38,346 bases of DNA from NCBI RefSeq assembly GCF_037381185.1, contig NZ_JARRQY010000032.1:1-38346 (forward strand). Direction: 5' to 3'. The notes under the pieces were generated by a model. The model searched no databases, was not told the DNA's origin, and was given only the letters and a program-made list of their open reading frames with translations. This document shows positions 15,184 to 24,092 of this stretch, in pieces. Both the position numbers and the translations under genes were made by a program. Each line of letters begins with the position of its first letter. Positions within the stretch are counted from its first letter, which is position 1. The DNA is from Acidihalobacter_A sp037381185 (GTDB lineage Bacteria > Pseudomonadota > Gammaproteobacteria > DSM-5130 > Acidihalobacteraceae).

Positions 15184-17095
15184 CTGGCTGTGGCCGCTGA
15201 TTCTGGCGCTGCTGTTCTGCATCGGGGCCGCGGCGCAGGCCGACGAGCGTATCCTCGATTTCCATGCCGCCATTGCCGTGCATGCCGACGGCAGTATGCG
15301 AGTGACCGAAACGATCCGCGTGCGCGCCGAAGGGCGGGAGATACGCCGCGGCATCTACCGCGACCTGCCGCTGAGCTATCGCGGGCCCGGCGGGCAGCGC
15401 TACAGCGTCGGCTTCCGCCTGCTCAGCGTGTCGCGCGACGGGCAGCCCGAGGCATATCACACCAAGTCGCTGAGCAATGGTATCCGCATCTACCTGGGGC
15501 GCAAGGATCACCTGCTGGCTCCGGGCGTATACACCTACACCCTGATCTACCGGACCGACCGCCAGCTTGGGTTTTTCAAGGACCACGACGAGCTGTACTG
15601 GAACGTGACCGGCAACGGTTGGGCCTTCCCCATCGATCACGCCTCGGCTTCGGTCGAGCTGCCGGCCGGGGTGCCGCGCGACGCGCTCGGCCTGGAGGCC
15701 TACACCGGCCCGCAGGGCGCACGCGGCAAGGACTACCGGGCCTGGCTGGGCCTCGGAGGCACGGCCGATTTCGCCACCACCGCGGCGCTGCCCCGACATG
15801 CCGGACTGACCGTGGTGGTGAGCTGGCCCAAGGGCTATGTGCGGGCGCCGTCCGCGGAGCAGCGCCTGCATTGGTGGTGGGCCGACAACCGGCCGCTGGT
15901 GTTCGCCGGCGGCGGCCTGCTGCTGTTGCTGCTCTATTTCCTGATCGTCTGGTACCGGGTGGGCCGCGACCCCGAGGCCGGCGTCATCATCCCGCGCTAC
16001 CAGCCGCCCGAGGGCCTGTCGCCGGCGGTGTTGCGTTTCGTCGAGCGCATGGGCTATGACGACAAGACCTTCGCCTGTGCGCTGGTGGGCATGGCGGCCA
16101 AGGGGGTTCTCAAGATCGACGAGGAGGACGGCGAATTCGTCCTCGAGCGCATCGACGGCGCCGACGCGAACAAGCTCACGCCGGGCGAGGACGTGCTGCG
16201 CAAGCGGCTGCTGTCGCGCTGGGCCAGCTTCGTGCTGCGCCGGGGCAACTACAAGTCGGTGCAGAAGGCGAGGCGGGATCACGAAACCCTGCTGCGCCGC
16301 GAGTACGAGGCGCGCTATTTCCGTACGAACCGGGGTTATCTGACCCCCGGCATCGTGCTGTTGCTGGCGACCTATGCCGTCACCGTGCTGACGCAGGCCG
16401 ATCCCCAGGCTCGGATGACGGGGCTGTTCCTGAGCGTGTGGCTCGGCATGTGGAGCGTGGGCGTCTACACCCTGGCCATCGGCGTGTTCGGCGCCTGGCG
16501 CAAGGCGCTGCGTTCCATCGGCGCCGCCATCGTGGCGGTGGTGACCACTGCTTTCGCCGTGCCGTTCTTTATCGGCGAGGCGGTCGGCCTGGGCATGCTG
16601 GTGCACAGCATCGGTGGACTGGCGACCCTGCTGCTCGGCGCGGCGATGGTGCTGTCCATACTGTTCTACCACCTGCTCAAGGCGCCCACCCTGGCCGGGC
16701 GCAAGTTGCTGGATCAGGTCGAGGGGTTCCGTTTGTACCTGTCGGTGGCCGAGGGGGACGAACTCAAGCTGGCGGGGCCGCCGCGGCAGGATGCGCAGCT
16801 CTACGAAGCCTATCTGCCGTATGCGATGGCGCTGGATGTCGAAAACGCCTGGTCGGAGCGCTTCGCTCGCAGCCTGCGCGCCGCCGGCCTCGACCCCGAC
16901 AGCTACACCTCGCCGTCGTGGTACCACGGCAGCCCGCTGAGCGGTTCCCTGGCCGGCGTGGGCGGTGCCCTGAGCCAGGCGATGGAACAGTCGGTGGCTA
17001 CGGCCAGCGCGAGCCCGTCCAGTTCCTCGTCGGGCAGCGGCGGCGGAGGCTCCTCGGGCGGCGGCGGCGGCGGAGGAGGAGGCGGCGGCTGGTAG
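15170..17095 (+). CDS. DUF2207 domain membrane protein
   Basis: This 641-residue protein has a signal peptide (to ~24). A periplasmic beta-rich DUF2207 domain (~25-235) carries FHAAIAVHADGSMRVTETIRV, RRGIYRDLPLSY and DELYWNVTGNGWAFPI. One membrane segment follows at ~243-262, a cytoplasmic part with ERMGYDDKTF, then about four more membrane segments (~390-500). The protein ends in SSSSSGSGGGGSSGGGGGGGGGGGW, a Ser/Gly tail typical of this family in low-complexity style. The start at 15170 overlaps lemA by 14 nt and has a GGGGGAG site. Its function is unknown; LemA/DUF2207 pairing suggests an envelope complex. Confidence 0.9.
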   Translation: MRRVDWLWPLILALLFCIGAAAQADERILDFHAAIAVHADGSMRVTETIRVRAEGREIRRGIYRDLPLSYRGPGGQRYSVGFRLLSVSRDGQPEAYHTKSLSNGIRIYLGRKDHLLAPGVYTYTLIYRTDRQLGFFKDHDELYWNVTGNGWAFPIDHASASVELPAGVPRDALGLEAYTGPQGARGKDYRAWLGLGGTADFATTAALPRHAGLTVVVSWPKGYVRAPSAEQRLHWWWADNRPLVFAGGGLLLLLLYFLIVWYRVGRDPEAGVIIPRYQPPEGLSPAVLRFVERMGYDDKTFACALVGMAAKGVLKIDEEDGEFVLERIDGADANKLTPGEDVLRKRLLSRWASFVLRRGNYKSVQKARRDHETLLRREYEARYFRTNRGYLTPGIVLLLATYAVTVLTQADPQARMTGLFLSVWLGMWSVGVYTLAIGVFGAWRKALRSIGAAIVAVVTTAFAVPFFIGEAVGLGMLVHSIGGLATLLLGAAMVLSILFYHLLKAPTLAGRKLLDQVEGFRLYLSVAEGDELKLAGPPRQDAQLYEAYLPYAMALDVENAWSERFARSLRAAGLDPDSYTSPSWYHGSPLSGSLAGVGGALSQAMEQSVATASASPSSSSSGSGGGGSSGGGGGGGGGGGW

Positions 17096-17117
17096 CCGCC
17101 GCCAAGCCCGGATATAC

Positions 17118-17144
17118 CGCCGGGTCATGCGGATGCACCCGGCG
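17118..17144. terminator. Hairpin between convergent genes
   Basis: CGCCGGGT (17118-17125) pairs with ACCCGGCG (17137-17144) around an 11-nt loop. It lies between the DUF2207 gene and the convergent S10 peptidase gene. There is no U tract, so this is a weak call. Confidence 0.35.
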
Positions 17145-17163
17145 CGGCGCCAGGTGCGACGAG

Positions 17164-18660
17164 TCAGCTCTTCGTTTCGGCGCCGGATACAAAGGTCCGG
17201 ACATCCCCGGCAAAGCGCGCATTGACGTTCGGCCACGAATAGAACATATGGCCTCCGTCGTACAGCTTCTCCTCGATGCGTGCCTTGACCGATTCGTCCA
17301 GGTTCGCCTGATGCAGAATCCGCTTGCTGGCGAAGTAGGGCGTGACGGTGTCGAAGCGTCCGTGCACGATCATCGCCCGCTGCTGCGGGTTGGCGGTCAT
17401 GCCGGCGCGGAAGTCGTCGACTGCGGACGCCGTCTCGAACAGATCGAATTTCTTCTCGTCGTTTTTCCAGCCCTTGAAAGCCTCTTCGCTCAGCAGGACG
17501 TATTCCAGCGGTGTTTCGACGCCAAGCGTTTCGAAGTACCACTGATGGACCGCATTCTGGAAAAGGTGCTCGTCCTGGAACAGTGACTCGTGGACCGCCG
17601 TTTCGTTGTTCGTGCGGTGCGGAAACGGGTCCAGCGAATACAGGCTGCCGTCGTACAGGTCGGTGATTTCGGCATGGCTCTTGCGCACCAGTCTGGCGTA
17701 ATCGGAAATCTGGATGCGTCCGTTGGACTGGCCGACGAACGTCTGATCCAGGCCCATCAGGTTGGCCGTCCTGGCCAGCGTTGCCTCGCGTTGCTCCGTC
17801 GGCATCAAGGTGGCGGACACCAGCATTTGTGCGTAGTCGCTGATGCTGAAGCGTTCCGCCTCGGCCTGTACCTCGGCCATCGCGGCGTCCTGCGGGAAAC
17901 AGCGGTTGATGCCGTGGTGGTGTGCGATGGCGGCATAGCTCGGCAGGATGTTGATCCATTCCGCGGTGCTGTAATCGGAACCCGCGGCGTCGCGGAACTG
18001 CCAGATCGGCGAAATGCTGATGATGCCGGCCATGCCCAGGCCGTATTCCTTGTTTAGCAGCTTGGCCAGTCGGCAGGCGCGGTAGCCGCCGTAGCTCTCG
18101 CCGGCGTAGTACAACGGCCGACGCCATAGTTTGTGCTGGCGCAGGAAACGACGCATGAACTGACCGATCGAGTCGAGATCCTTTTTCGTTGCCCAGTAGG
18201 GATTCTTGTCCTCCTCGGATTCGGCGGATTTCTTGCCATCGTCCTCTTTCGGCTTCGGTTTGATCAGGTGGCTGAAACCGGTGCCGACGGGATCGATGAA
18301 CACCAGATCGGCAAACCCCAGCCAGCTGGCCGCATTGTCGTCGAGTTGGCGGCTGGCGGTGTCGAATTTGCCTGCAGCAGTGCGTTGCAGGGTTTTCGGG
18401 CCGGCACAGGCGAAATGCAGGAATACGGAGGCCCCGCCGGGTCCGCCGTTCATGCAGAAAATCACCGGCCGCTCGGCATCGCCGTCCTTGCGCAGGTATG
18501 CAGTGTGGAAGATGCGCGCCTTTGGTTCTTCCTTGTCGTGAATCTCCAGCCAGTCGGCGATGACTTCGGTCTCGACGGTGTCGCCGCCGAGCTGGAACCG
18601 GTGGTGTTGTCTCGCACCCTTGTGAGGATTCTCCGGTGGCGTCTGGTCCTTGTCTGGCAT
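17164..18660 (-). CDS. S10 serine carboxypeptidase-like protein, cytosolic
   Basis: This 498-residue alpha/beta-hydrolase peptidase has the oxyanion motif NGGPGG (71-76), nucleophile S189 in GESYGG, D437 in HGRFDTVTPY and H471 in DGGHMFYSW. GTGFSHLIKP (~126-135) and a charged Lys/Glu-rich insert (135-155) follow the first motif. No signal peptide is present, unlike vacuolar or secreted S10 enzymes; bacterial members often lack one. AAGGAC precedes the start. It lies last on the minus strand after ppk1 and a small lipoprotein gene, though a link with polyphosphate is not evident. Confidence 0.9.
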   Translation of the reverse strand: MPDKDQTPPENPHKGARQHHRFQLGGDTVETEVIADWLEIHDKEEPKARIFHTAYLRKDGDAERPVIFCMNGGPGGASVFLHFACAGPKTLQRTAAGKFDTASRQLDDNAASWLGFADLVFIDPVGTGFSHLIKPKPKEDDGKKSAESEEDKNPYWATKKDLDSIGQFMRRFLRQHKLWRRPLYYAGESYGGYRACRLAKLLNKEYGLGMAGIISISPIWQFRDAAGSDYSTAEWINILPSYAAIAHHHGINRCFPQDAAMAEVQAEAERFSISDYAQMLVSATLMPTEQREATLARTANLMGLDQTFVGQSNGRIQISDYARLVRKSHAEITDLYDGSLYSLDPFPHRTNNETAVHESLFQDEHLFQNAVHQWYFETLGVETPLEYVLLSEEAFKGWKNDEKKFDLFETASAVDDFRAGMTANPQQRAMIVHGRFDTVTPYFASKRILHQANLDESVKARIEEKLYDGGHMFYSWPNVNARFAGDVRTFVSGAETKS

Positions 18661-18783
18661 CGTTACGTCCTTGATTGCTGGTTGCCAGGCTGCGGCTGCA
18701 TGTAGGGCCGACGACGCGGCCGCTCGCCGTGGCGAGCGTCAATTCAACGGATCAGGCAAGCCGCAACGCGGAAAGTGCTCGAC

Positions 18784-19077
18784 TCAGAGGCCCTGTTCGG
18801 CCATGCGGATGTACTTGCGGGCGCGCTGCACCTTGTCGATGCAGTTGGGGTATTTCTCGAATTGCTGCTGCACCTTGGCCGCCGACAGCAGGCTGGCGGC
18901 CTTGACCAAGCTGACCGTGCCGCCGAAGCCCTTCGCTTTGGCATCGTCGAGTTCGGAAAAGCCTTGGTTGAGTCCGCTGGCGCAGGCTTCTGCCTGCGAC
19001 GTGGGCGCCATTCTGGCGCAGGCGCCGAGGCTCAGGCATAAGGCGGCGGACAGCAGTAGGGTGGTGGCGGTTTTCAT
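18784..19077 (-). CDS. Small lipoprotein
   Basis: This 97-residue protein has a lipobox: MKTATTLLLSAALCLSLGAC, with the acylated cysteine at residue 20. The mature part is helical and rich in Ala/Lys (SLVKAASLLSAAKVQQQFEKYPNCIDKVQRARKYI). Two further Cys could pair. CGGAGAA is a good ribosome site. It starts 22 nt after the ppk1 stop codon and so is probably cotranscribed with it. I cannot assign a function. Confidence 0.78.
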   Translation of the reverse strand: MKTATTLLLSAALCLSLGACARMAPTSQAEACASGLNQGFSELDDAKAKGFGGTVSLVKAASLLSAAKVQQQFEKYPNCIDKVQRARKYIRMAEQGL

Positions 19078-19099
19078 GGAATTCTCCGTCCTTTGGGTG

Positions 19100-21184
19100 T
19101 CAGCCGGATGTCAGGTCGTTGATTTGGGCGAGCAGTCGGCCTTGGGCCGGGCGCGGTTTCTGCTGGCCCGGCTTGAGGCGCTTGTAGCTGCCGTCGGACT
19201 GCAGTTCCCAGGCTTGGCAGTTGTCGTTGAGGTATAGCTCCAGGGTCTCGCGGTAAACCCGCTCGGCGAGGCTGCGGTCCTCGATCGGGAAGGCGACTTC
19301 GACTCGGCGGAAGAAGTTGCGCTGCATCCAGTCGGCCGAGGAGGCGAAGATCTCCGGTTCGCCGCCGTCGTTCTGGAAGTAGAACACGCGCGAGTGCTCG
19401 AGTAGGCGGCCCATTACCGAGCGCACGCGGATGTTGTCCGAGACGCCGGGCAGGCCGGGCCGCAGGGCGCAGATGCCGCGCACCACCAGATCGATCTTCA
19501 CGCCGGCCTGCGAGGCCTGGTACAGCTCGCGGATGATCTGCGGCTCGATCAGCGAGTTCATGCGCGCGATGATGCGCGACGGGCGTCCCGCCTTGGCTGC
19601 CTCGGCCTCGCGGCGAATGCGCTCCATGATGCCCTTGTGCAGGGTGAACGGCGCCTGCAGCAGTTTCTTCAGGCGCGACACGCGGCCCAGGCCGGTGAGC
19701 TGCTGGAAGATCTTGTGCACGTCGTCGCCGATCACGCGGTCGGCGGTGAACAGGCCGATGTCGGTATAGGCACGGGCCGTGCCGGCGTGGTAGTTGCCGG
19801 TGCCGAGGTGGGCGTAGCGGCGCATGCGGCCCTTGTGGCGACGCACCACCATGGTCAGCTTAGCGTGGGTCTTGTAGCCGACCACACCGTAGACGACGTG
19901 TGCGCCCGCGTCCTGCAGCCGTCCGGCCAGGCCGATGTTGGCGGCCTCGTCGAAACGCGCGCGCAACTCGACCACCGCCGTGACCTCCTTGCCGGCCTGG
20001 GCGGCCTCCACCAGCAGGTCGACGACGCGCGAGTCGGAGCCGGTGCGGTACAGCGTCTGCTTGATCGCGAGCACGTCGGGATCGCGCGCGGTCTGGCGCA
20101 GGAACTCGATCACCGGAGTGAAGGACTCATAGGGTTGGTGCAGCAGCACGTCGCCCTTGTCCAGGGCGTCGAACACGCTGCCGGAACCGAAGGAGGCCGG
20201 CAGCGAGGGGGTGAAGGCCGGGAATTTGAGGTTTGGGCGGTCGACCAGGTCGATGACCGCGGCGAGGCGGTTGAGGTTGACCGGGCCGTTGACCTGATAG
20301 AGGTCGCCGGAGCCGAGGCCGAACTGGCGCAGCAGGTAGTCGGCGGTGGCGGGTGGGCAATTGTCGGCCACTTCCAGACGAACCGCCTCGCCGTAGTTGC
20401 GCGACGGCAGCTCGCCTTCCAGCGCGCGCTTGAGGTCGTCGATTTCCTCCTCGTCGACGAACAGGTCGCTGTTGCGGGTGACGCGGAACTGGTAGCAACC
20501 GGTGACATGCATGCCGGGAAACAGATCGCCGACATGTGCGTGGATGATGGAGGACAGGAATACGAAGCCGTGATCTTTGCGGCACAACTCCTGCGGCAGG
20601 CTGATCAGGCGAGGCAGCGAGCGCGGTGCCTGCACCACGGCGATGCCGCTGTCGCGGCCGAAGGCGTCCTTGCCCTCCAGCGTGACCACGAAGTTCAGGC
20701 TCTTGTTCAGGATGCGCGGGAAGGGATGCGAGGGGTCGAGGCCCAGCGGGCTGAGCACGGGCTGCAGCTCGCGGTTGAAGTAGCGCTTGACCCACTGGGC
20801 CTGATCGGGGGTCCAGTGCGTGCGGCGCACGAAGCGGATGCCCTGTTCGGCCAGCGCCGGCACCAGCTCCTCGTTGAACACGCGGTACTGCTCGTCGACC
20901 AGGGCGTGCGCGCCGTCGCCGACCCGCAGCAGCTGTTCGTTGGCGCTCAGGCCGTCCGGCGTGGCGGAGGTGATTTCCAGGGCGATCTGCTGCTTGAGGC
21001 CGGAGACGCGGACCTCGAAGAACTCGTCCATGTTGGTGCTGGAGATGCACAGGAAGCGCAGCCGCTCAAGCAGCGGCATGTTGGCGTCGCGGGCCAGATC
21101 AAGCACCCGCCGGTTGAATTCCAACAGGCTCAGTTCGCGGTTGATGTAGAGTTCTTTCCGGGTCAGGTCGATCTCGTCCGCCAT
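19100..21184 (-). CDS. ppk1: Polyphosphate kinase 1
   Basis: This enzyme makes polyphosphate reversibly from ATP. From Met at 21184 it is 694 residues: N-domain (RKELYINRELSLLEFNRRVLDLA), head domain, then two phospholipase-D-like catalytic domains with VVGYKTHAKLTMVVRR (the phospho-histidine region) and ARMNSLIEPQIIRELYQASQAG. HLGTGNYHAGTARAYTDIGLF and SSADWMQRNFFRRVEVAFPI are also diagnostic. An in-frame ATG at 21232 would add 16 residues. I prefer 21184 because the extra stretch covers a near-perfect Pho box (21205-21222) and lies outside the conserved N-terminus, but neither start has a clear ribosome site. The gene is divergent from phoU. Confidence 0.93.
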   Translation of the reverse strand: MADEIDLTRKELYINRELSLLEFNRRVLDLARDANMPLLERLRFLCISSTNMDEFFEVRVSGLKQQIALEITSATPDGLSANEQLLRVGDGAHALVDEQYRVFNEELVPALAEQGIRFVRRTHWTPDQAQWVKRYFNRELQPVLSPLGLDPSHPFPRILNKSLNFVVTLEGKDAFGRDSGIAVVQAPRSLPRLISLPQELCRKDHGFVFLSSIIHAHVGDLFPGMHVTGCYQFRVTRNSDLFVDEEEIDDLKRALEGELPSRNYGEAVRLEVADNCPPATADYLLRQFGLGSGDLYQVNGPVNLNRLAAVIDLVDRPNLKFPAFTPSLPASFGSGSVFDALDKGDVLLHQPYESFTPVIEFLRQTARDPDVLAIKQTLYRTGSDSRVVDLLVEAAQAGKEVTAVVELRARFDEAANIGLAGRLQDAGAHVVYGVVGYKTHAKLTMVVRRHKGRMRRYAHLGTGNYHAGTARAYTDIGLFTADRVIGDDVHKIFQQLTGLGRVSRLKKLLQAPFTLHKGIMERIRREAEAAKAGRPSRIIARMNSLIEPQIIRELYQASQAGVKIDLVVRGICALRPGLPGVSDNIRVRSVMGRLLEHSRVFYFQNDGGEPEIFASSADWMQRNFFRRVEVAFPIEDRSLAERVYRETLELYLNDNCQAWELQSDGSYKRLKPGQQKPRPAQGRLLAQINDLTSG

Positions 21185-21204
21185 CGCGAGTGGCTCTGGG
21201 CGCG

Positions 21205-21222
21205 CTGTCACGTTGCTGTCAC
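21205..21222 (+). promoter_or_regulatory. Pho box between ppk1 and phoU
   Basis: Two identical half-sites CTGTCAC (21205-21211 and 21216-21222) are separated by GTTG, matching the PhoB consensus layout at all but the last base of each half. Orientation favours transcription toward phoU, with a ~150-nt leader, but PhoB bound here could also affect the divergent ppk1 promoter. No strong -10 is visible. Confidence 0.6.
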
Positions 21223-21379
21223 CGATTGGCATTAGGCTGGGAGGCCGTTAGGGCCGCGTATTGACGCGCTGCGGCGCGATTACGGGCCGCGCCGACGCTA
21301 CTCGGACACTAGCACGCCACCGACGACTTTGCCATCATACGCCGGCGGACCCGGCGCCACTTTCCTGCAGGTGATTTTC

Positions 21380-22099
21380 ATGAAACCAGACCCACTCAAG
21401 AAGCACATTTCCCAACAGTTCGACACCGAACTCGAGGACATTCGCAATCGCGTGCTCGCCATGGGCGGGCTGGTGGAGAAGAACGTCGGCGAGGCGATTC
21501 AGGCATTGATCGAAGGCAACATGGAGCTGGGCGAGGAAGCGGCTCATTCCGACTATCAGGTCAACCGCATGGAACTGGCCATCGACGAGGAGTGCTCGCA
21601 CATTCTCGCCCGGCGCCAACCGACCGCGATCGACCTGCGCCTGATCATGATGGTGATCAAGACCATCACCGATCTGGAGCGGGTCGGCGACAAGGCCGAG
21701 AAGATCGGGCGAGTGGCCGTGCAGATGGCCTCCGAGGACCGTCTGGTGGCTTTCAAGGAGCTGCGCTACATGGGCGAGTTGGCCCGCGAAGCGCTGCACA
21801 AGACGCTGGATGCCTTCGCGCGCATGGACGTCGATGCCGCGATGGACGTGGTGCGAGGCGACGACGTGATCGATGAGGCCTACGACGGCCTGACCCGCCA
21901 ATTGATCACCTACATGATGGAAGACCCGCGCAATATCCGCCGCGGCATCGACGTGCTGTGGTGCGCCCGCGCGCTGGAGCGCGTCGGCGACCACGCCAAG
22001 AATATCGCCGAATACGTGGTGTTCATGGTGCTGGGCAAGGATGTGCGCCACGTCTCGCCCGAGCAGGCCGAGGAAGAAATCCTCGCCAACAAGCGCTGA
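21380..22099 (+). CDS. phoU: Phosphate signalling protein PhoU
   Basis: This 239-residue all-helical protein is made of two PhoU repeats. The metal-binding motifs E/D-xxx-D are visible as DLERVGDKAEKIGR (first repeat) and ALERVGDHAKNIAE (second). It represses the Pho regulon by linking the Pst transporter to PhoR when phosphate is plentiful. The start MKPDPLKKHISQQFDTEL at 21380 has CAGGTG upstream; upstream in-frame codons are not conserved. pstSCAB are not in the window, so phoU is separated from its usual partners and sits with ppk1 instead. Confidence 0.95.
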   Translation: MKPDPLKKHISQQFDTELEDIRNRVLAMGGLVEKNVGEAIQALIEGNMELGEEAAHSDYQVNRMELAIDEECSHILARRQPTAIDLRLIMMVIKTITDLERVGDKAEKIGRVAVQMASEDRLVAFKELRYMGELAREALHKTLDAFARMDVDAAMDVVRGDDVIDEAYDGLTRQLITYMMEDPRNIRRGIDVLWCARALERVGDHAKNIAEYVVFMVLGKDVRHVSPEQAEEEILANKR

Positions 22100-22106
22100 A
22101 TCACGG

Positions 22107-22138
22107 CCATGCCAGGGTGTTGCAGTGCCCCGGCATGG
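22107..22138 (+). terminator. Terminator after phoU
   Basis: CCATGCC (22107-22113) pairs with GGCATGG (22132-22138), with GGG/CCC pairs possible inside the loop. AATAAAG follows. It separates phoU from soxB. Confidence 0.45.
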
Positions 22139-22248
22139 AATAAAGCCGCCGGCCTTCCCGTCTTAGCCCTCCAGAAGCCATATGCGGCAGCACGCCATGT
22201 AGGCGTGTTTGTGCCGTGCACATGATTTATCAGGAGGGTTGACCACCG

Positions 22249-23979
22249 ATGAGCATTTCCCGTCGTGAATTCATGCAGGTGCTGGCCCTGGCCGGCATGT
22301 CCGGTTTCCTCGGACCGCGTTTCGCGCAGGCCGCGGGCAAGAGCGCCGAAGACGCCTACGAGATCCCCGACTTCGGCAACGTCACGCTGCTGCACTTCAC
22401 CGATTCGCACGCCCAGCTCAATCCGGTGTACTGGCGCGAGCCCGACACCAATATCGGTATCGGCGCCGCCAAGGGCCGTCCGCCGCATCTGACCGGCGAG
22501 CATTTCATGAAGTACTACGGTGTGGCCGGCGGAACTTCCGACGCCTACGCCTTCGACTGCCTGGACTACGAGGAACTGGCGCACAAGTACGGCACCATGG
22601 GCGGTTTCGCGCATCTGGCGACGCTGGTGAAACGCTTCCGCGAGCAGCGCCCGGGCAAGGTGCTGTTGCTGGATGCCGGCGACACCTGGCAGGGTTCGGC
22701 CACCTCGCTGTGGACCAAGGGCATGGACATGGTCGGTGCGCAGAACCTGCTCGGCGTCGACGCCATGGTCGGGCATTGGGAGTTCACCTACGGCGCCGAC
22801 CGCGTCAAGGAACTGGCCGACAAGTACCTAAAGGCCGAGTTCCTGGCGCAGAACATCAACGATTCCACCTGGGGCGACCTGGTCTTCAAGCCGTACTCGA
22901 TCCGCGAGGTCAGCGGGCGCAAGATCGCCGTCATCGGCCAGGCTTTCCCCTATACGCCGATCGCCAACCCGCGCTACATGATGCCGGACTGGACCTTCGG
23001 CATTAAGGACCAGCACATGCAGCAGATGGTCGACGAGTGCCGTCAGCAGCACAAGGCGGACCTGGTCGTCGTGCTGTCGCACAACGGTGCCGACGTCGAC
23101 GTCAAGATGGCCTCACGGGTGAAGGGCATCGACATCATCCTCGGCGGGCACACCCACGACATCATGGGCCCGCGCCCGGTCAAGGTCGGCAATACGCTGG
23201 TCATCAATACCTCGACCAACGGCAAGATCCTGGCGCGCTTCGACCTGGACGTCGGCAAGGGCAAGCTCAAGGGCTATCGCTTCCACTATCTGCCGGTGTT
23301 CTCCAACGTCATCAAGCCGGATGCGGAGATGGCGGCTTACATCAAGAAGGTGCGCGCGCCCTACGAGAAGAAGTTGTCCGAGCCGCTGGCGGTGACCGAG
23401 AGCCTGCTGTACCGGCGCGACAACTTCAATGGCAGCTTCGATCAGCTGCTGGTGCAGGCGCTGATGGAGGAGATGGACGCCGAGGCCGCGTTCTCGCCGG
23501 GCTTCCGCTGGGGCTACGCCAAGCTGCCGGGCGATACCATCACCTTCGAGGACGTCATGGGCCAGACGGCCATCACCTATCCGCAGGTGACGGTGAACGA
23601 GTACACCGGCGCGCAGATCAAGATGATCATGGAAGACGTTGGCGACAATCTGTTCAACAAGGATCCTTACTACCAGCAGGGCGGCGACATGATCCGGGTG
23701 GGCAACATCCAGTACGCGCTGGATCCGGAGAAGGACATCGGCCACCGCATCACCGAGCTGCAGATCGGTGGCAAGCCGATGTCCATGAAGAAAAAGTACA
23801 AGGTCGCCGGCTGGGCGGCGGTCTCACGGCCGGTGGAGGGCAAGCCGGTGTGGGACGTGTTCGCCGATTGGCTGCGGACGCAGAAGAACGTGCGCGTCGA
23901 CAAGCTTGACCTCCCGAACCTGGCTGGCGACATGAAGGGCAATCCCGGGATCGCCTTTCCGCGCGACTACGGGCTTTGA
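22249..23979 (+). CDS. soxB: Thiosulfohydrolase SoxB
   Basis: This 576-residue periplasmic di-manganese enzyme hydrolyses the sulfone sulfate from the cysteine-bound thiosulfonate on SoxY during thiosulfate oxidation. A Tat signal (SRREFMQVLALAGMSGF) covers the first ~29 residues. Metallophosphatase motifs follow: HFTDSHAQL (D52, H54), DAGDTWQGSATSLWTKG (D145), VGHWEFTYG, VLSHNGADVD and GGHTHD. The 5'-nucleotidase-type C-terminal domain is complete (FNGSFDQLLVQALMEEMDAEAAFSPGFRWG). AGGAGGG lies upstream of the start. No soxXAYZ gene is in the window, so the partners must be elsewhere. Full length argues that it is functional. Confidence 0.96.
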   Translation: MSISRREFMQVLALAGMSGFLGPRFAQAAGKSAEDAYEIPDFGNVTLLHFTDSHAQLNPVYWREPDTNIGIGAAKGRPPHLTGEHFMKYYGVAGGTSDAYAFDCLDYEELAHKYGTMGGFAHLATLVKRFREQRPGKVLLLDAGDTWQGSATSLWTKGMDMVGAQNLLGVDAMVGHWEFTYGADRVKELADKYLKAEFLAQNINDSTWGDLVFKPYSIREVSGRKIAVIGQAFPYTPIANPRYMMPDWTFGIKDQHMQQMVDECRQQHKADLVVVLSHNGADVDVKMASRVKGIDIILGGHTHDIMGPRPVKVGNTLVINTSTNGKILARFDLDVGKGKLKGYRFHYLPVFSNVIKPDAEMAAYIKKVRAPYEKKLSEPLAVTESLLYRRDNFNGSFDQLLVQALMEEMDAEAAFSPGFRWGYAKLPGDTITFEDVMGQTAITYPQVTVNEYTGAQIKMIMEDVGDNLFNKDPYYQQGGDMIRVGNIQYALDPEKDIGHRITELQIGGKPMSMKKKYKVAGWAAVSRPVEGKPVWDVFADWLRTQKNVRVDKLDLPNLAGDMKGNPGIAFPRDYGL

Positions 23980-24034
23980 TGCGCCGGACCTGCACGGCGG
24001 CGGGCACCGTCGTGCGGGTCGATTGAGGCGATGC

Positions 24035-24065
24035 CGCGACCGGGCGCCTGAGGTGCCCGGTCGCG
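24035..24065 (+). terminator. Terminator after soxB
   Basis: A perfect 11-bp stem, CGCGACCGGGC (24035-24045) with GCCCGGTCGCG (24055-24065), has a 9-nt loop and is followed by TTGTTGG. It lies 55 nt past the soxB stop codon. Confidence 0.6.
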
Positions 24066-24092
24066 TTGTTGGTGGCCCTGGGTGGGTGTTGA

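Noticed and set aside
13312..15354. 680-codon minus-strand frame over ppx and lemA
   Set aside because: Antisense shadow caused by GC-rich codon bias.
14653..17095. Possibility that the Ser/Gly tail of the DUF2207 protein is a frameshift artefact
   Set aside because: Such tails are common in this family, and the frame ends cleanly in GGW just before the convergent gene.
15077..18742. 1221-codon minus-strand frame
   Set aside because: It spans the DUF2207 gene in antisense and the S10 peptidase gene in a wrong frame; low-complexity Arg/Gln/Ala composition.
19637..21235. 532-codon plus-strand frame opposite ppk1
   Set aside because: Shadow of ppk1; no conserved domain.
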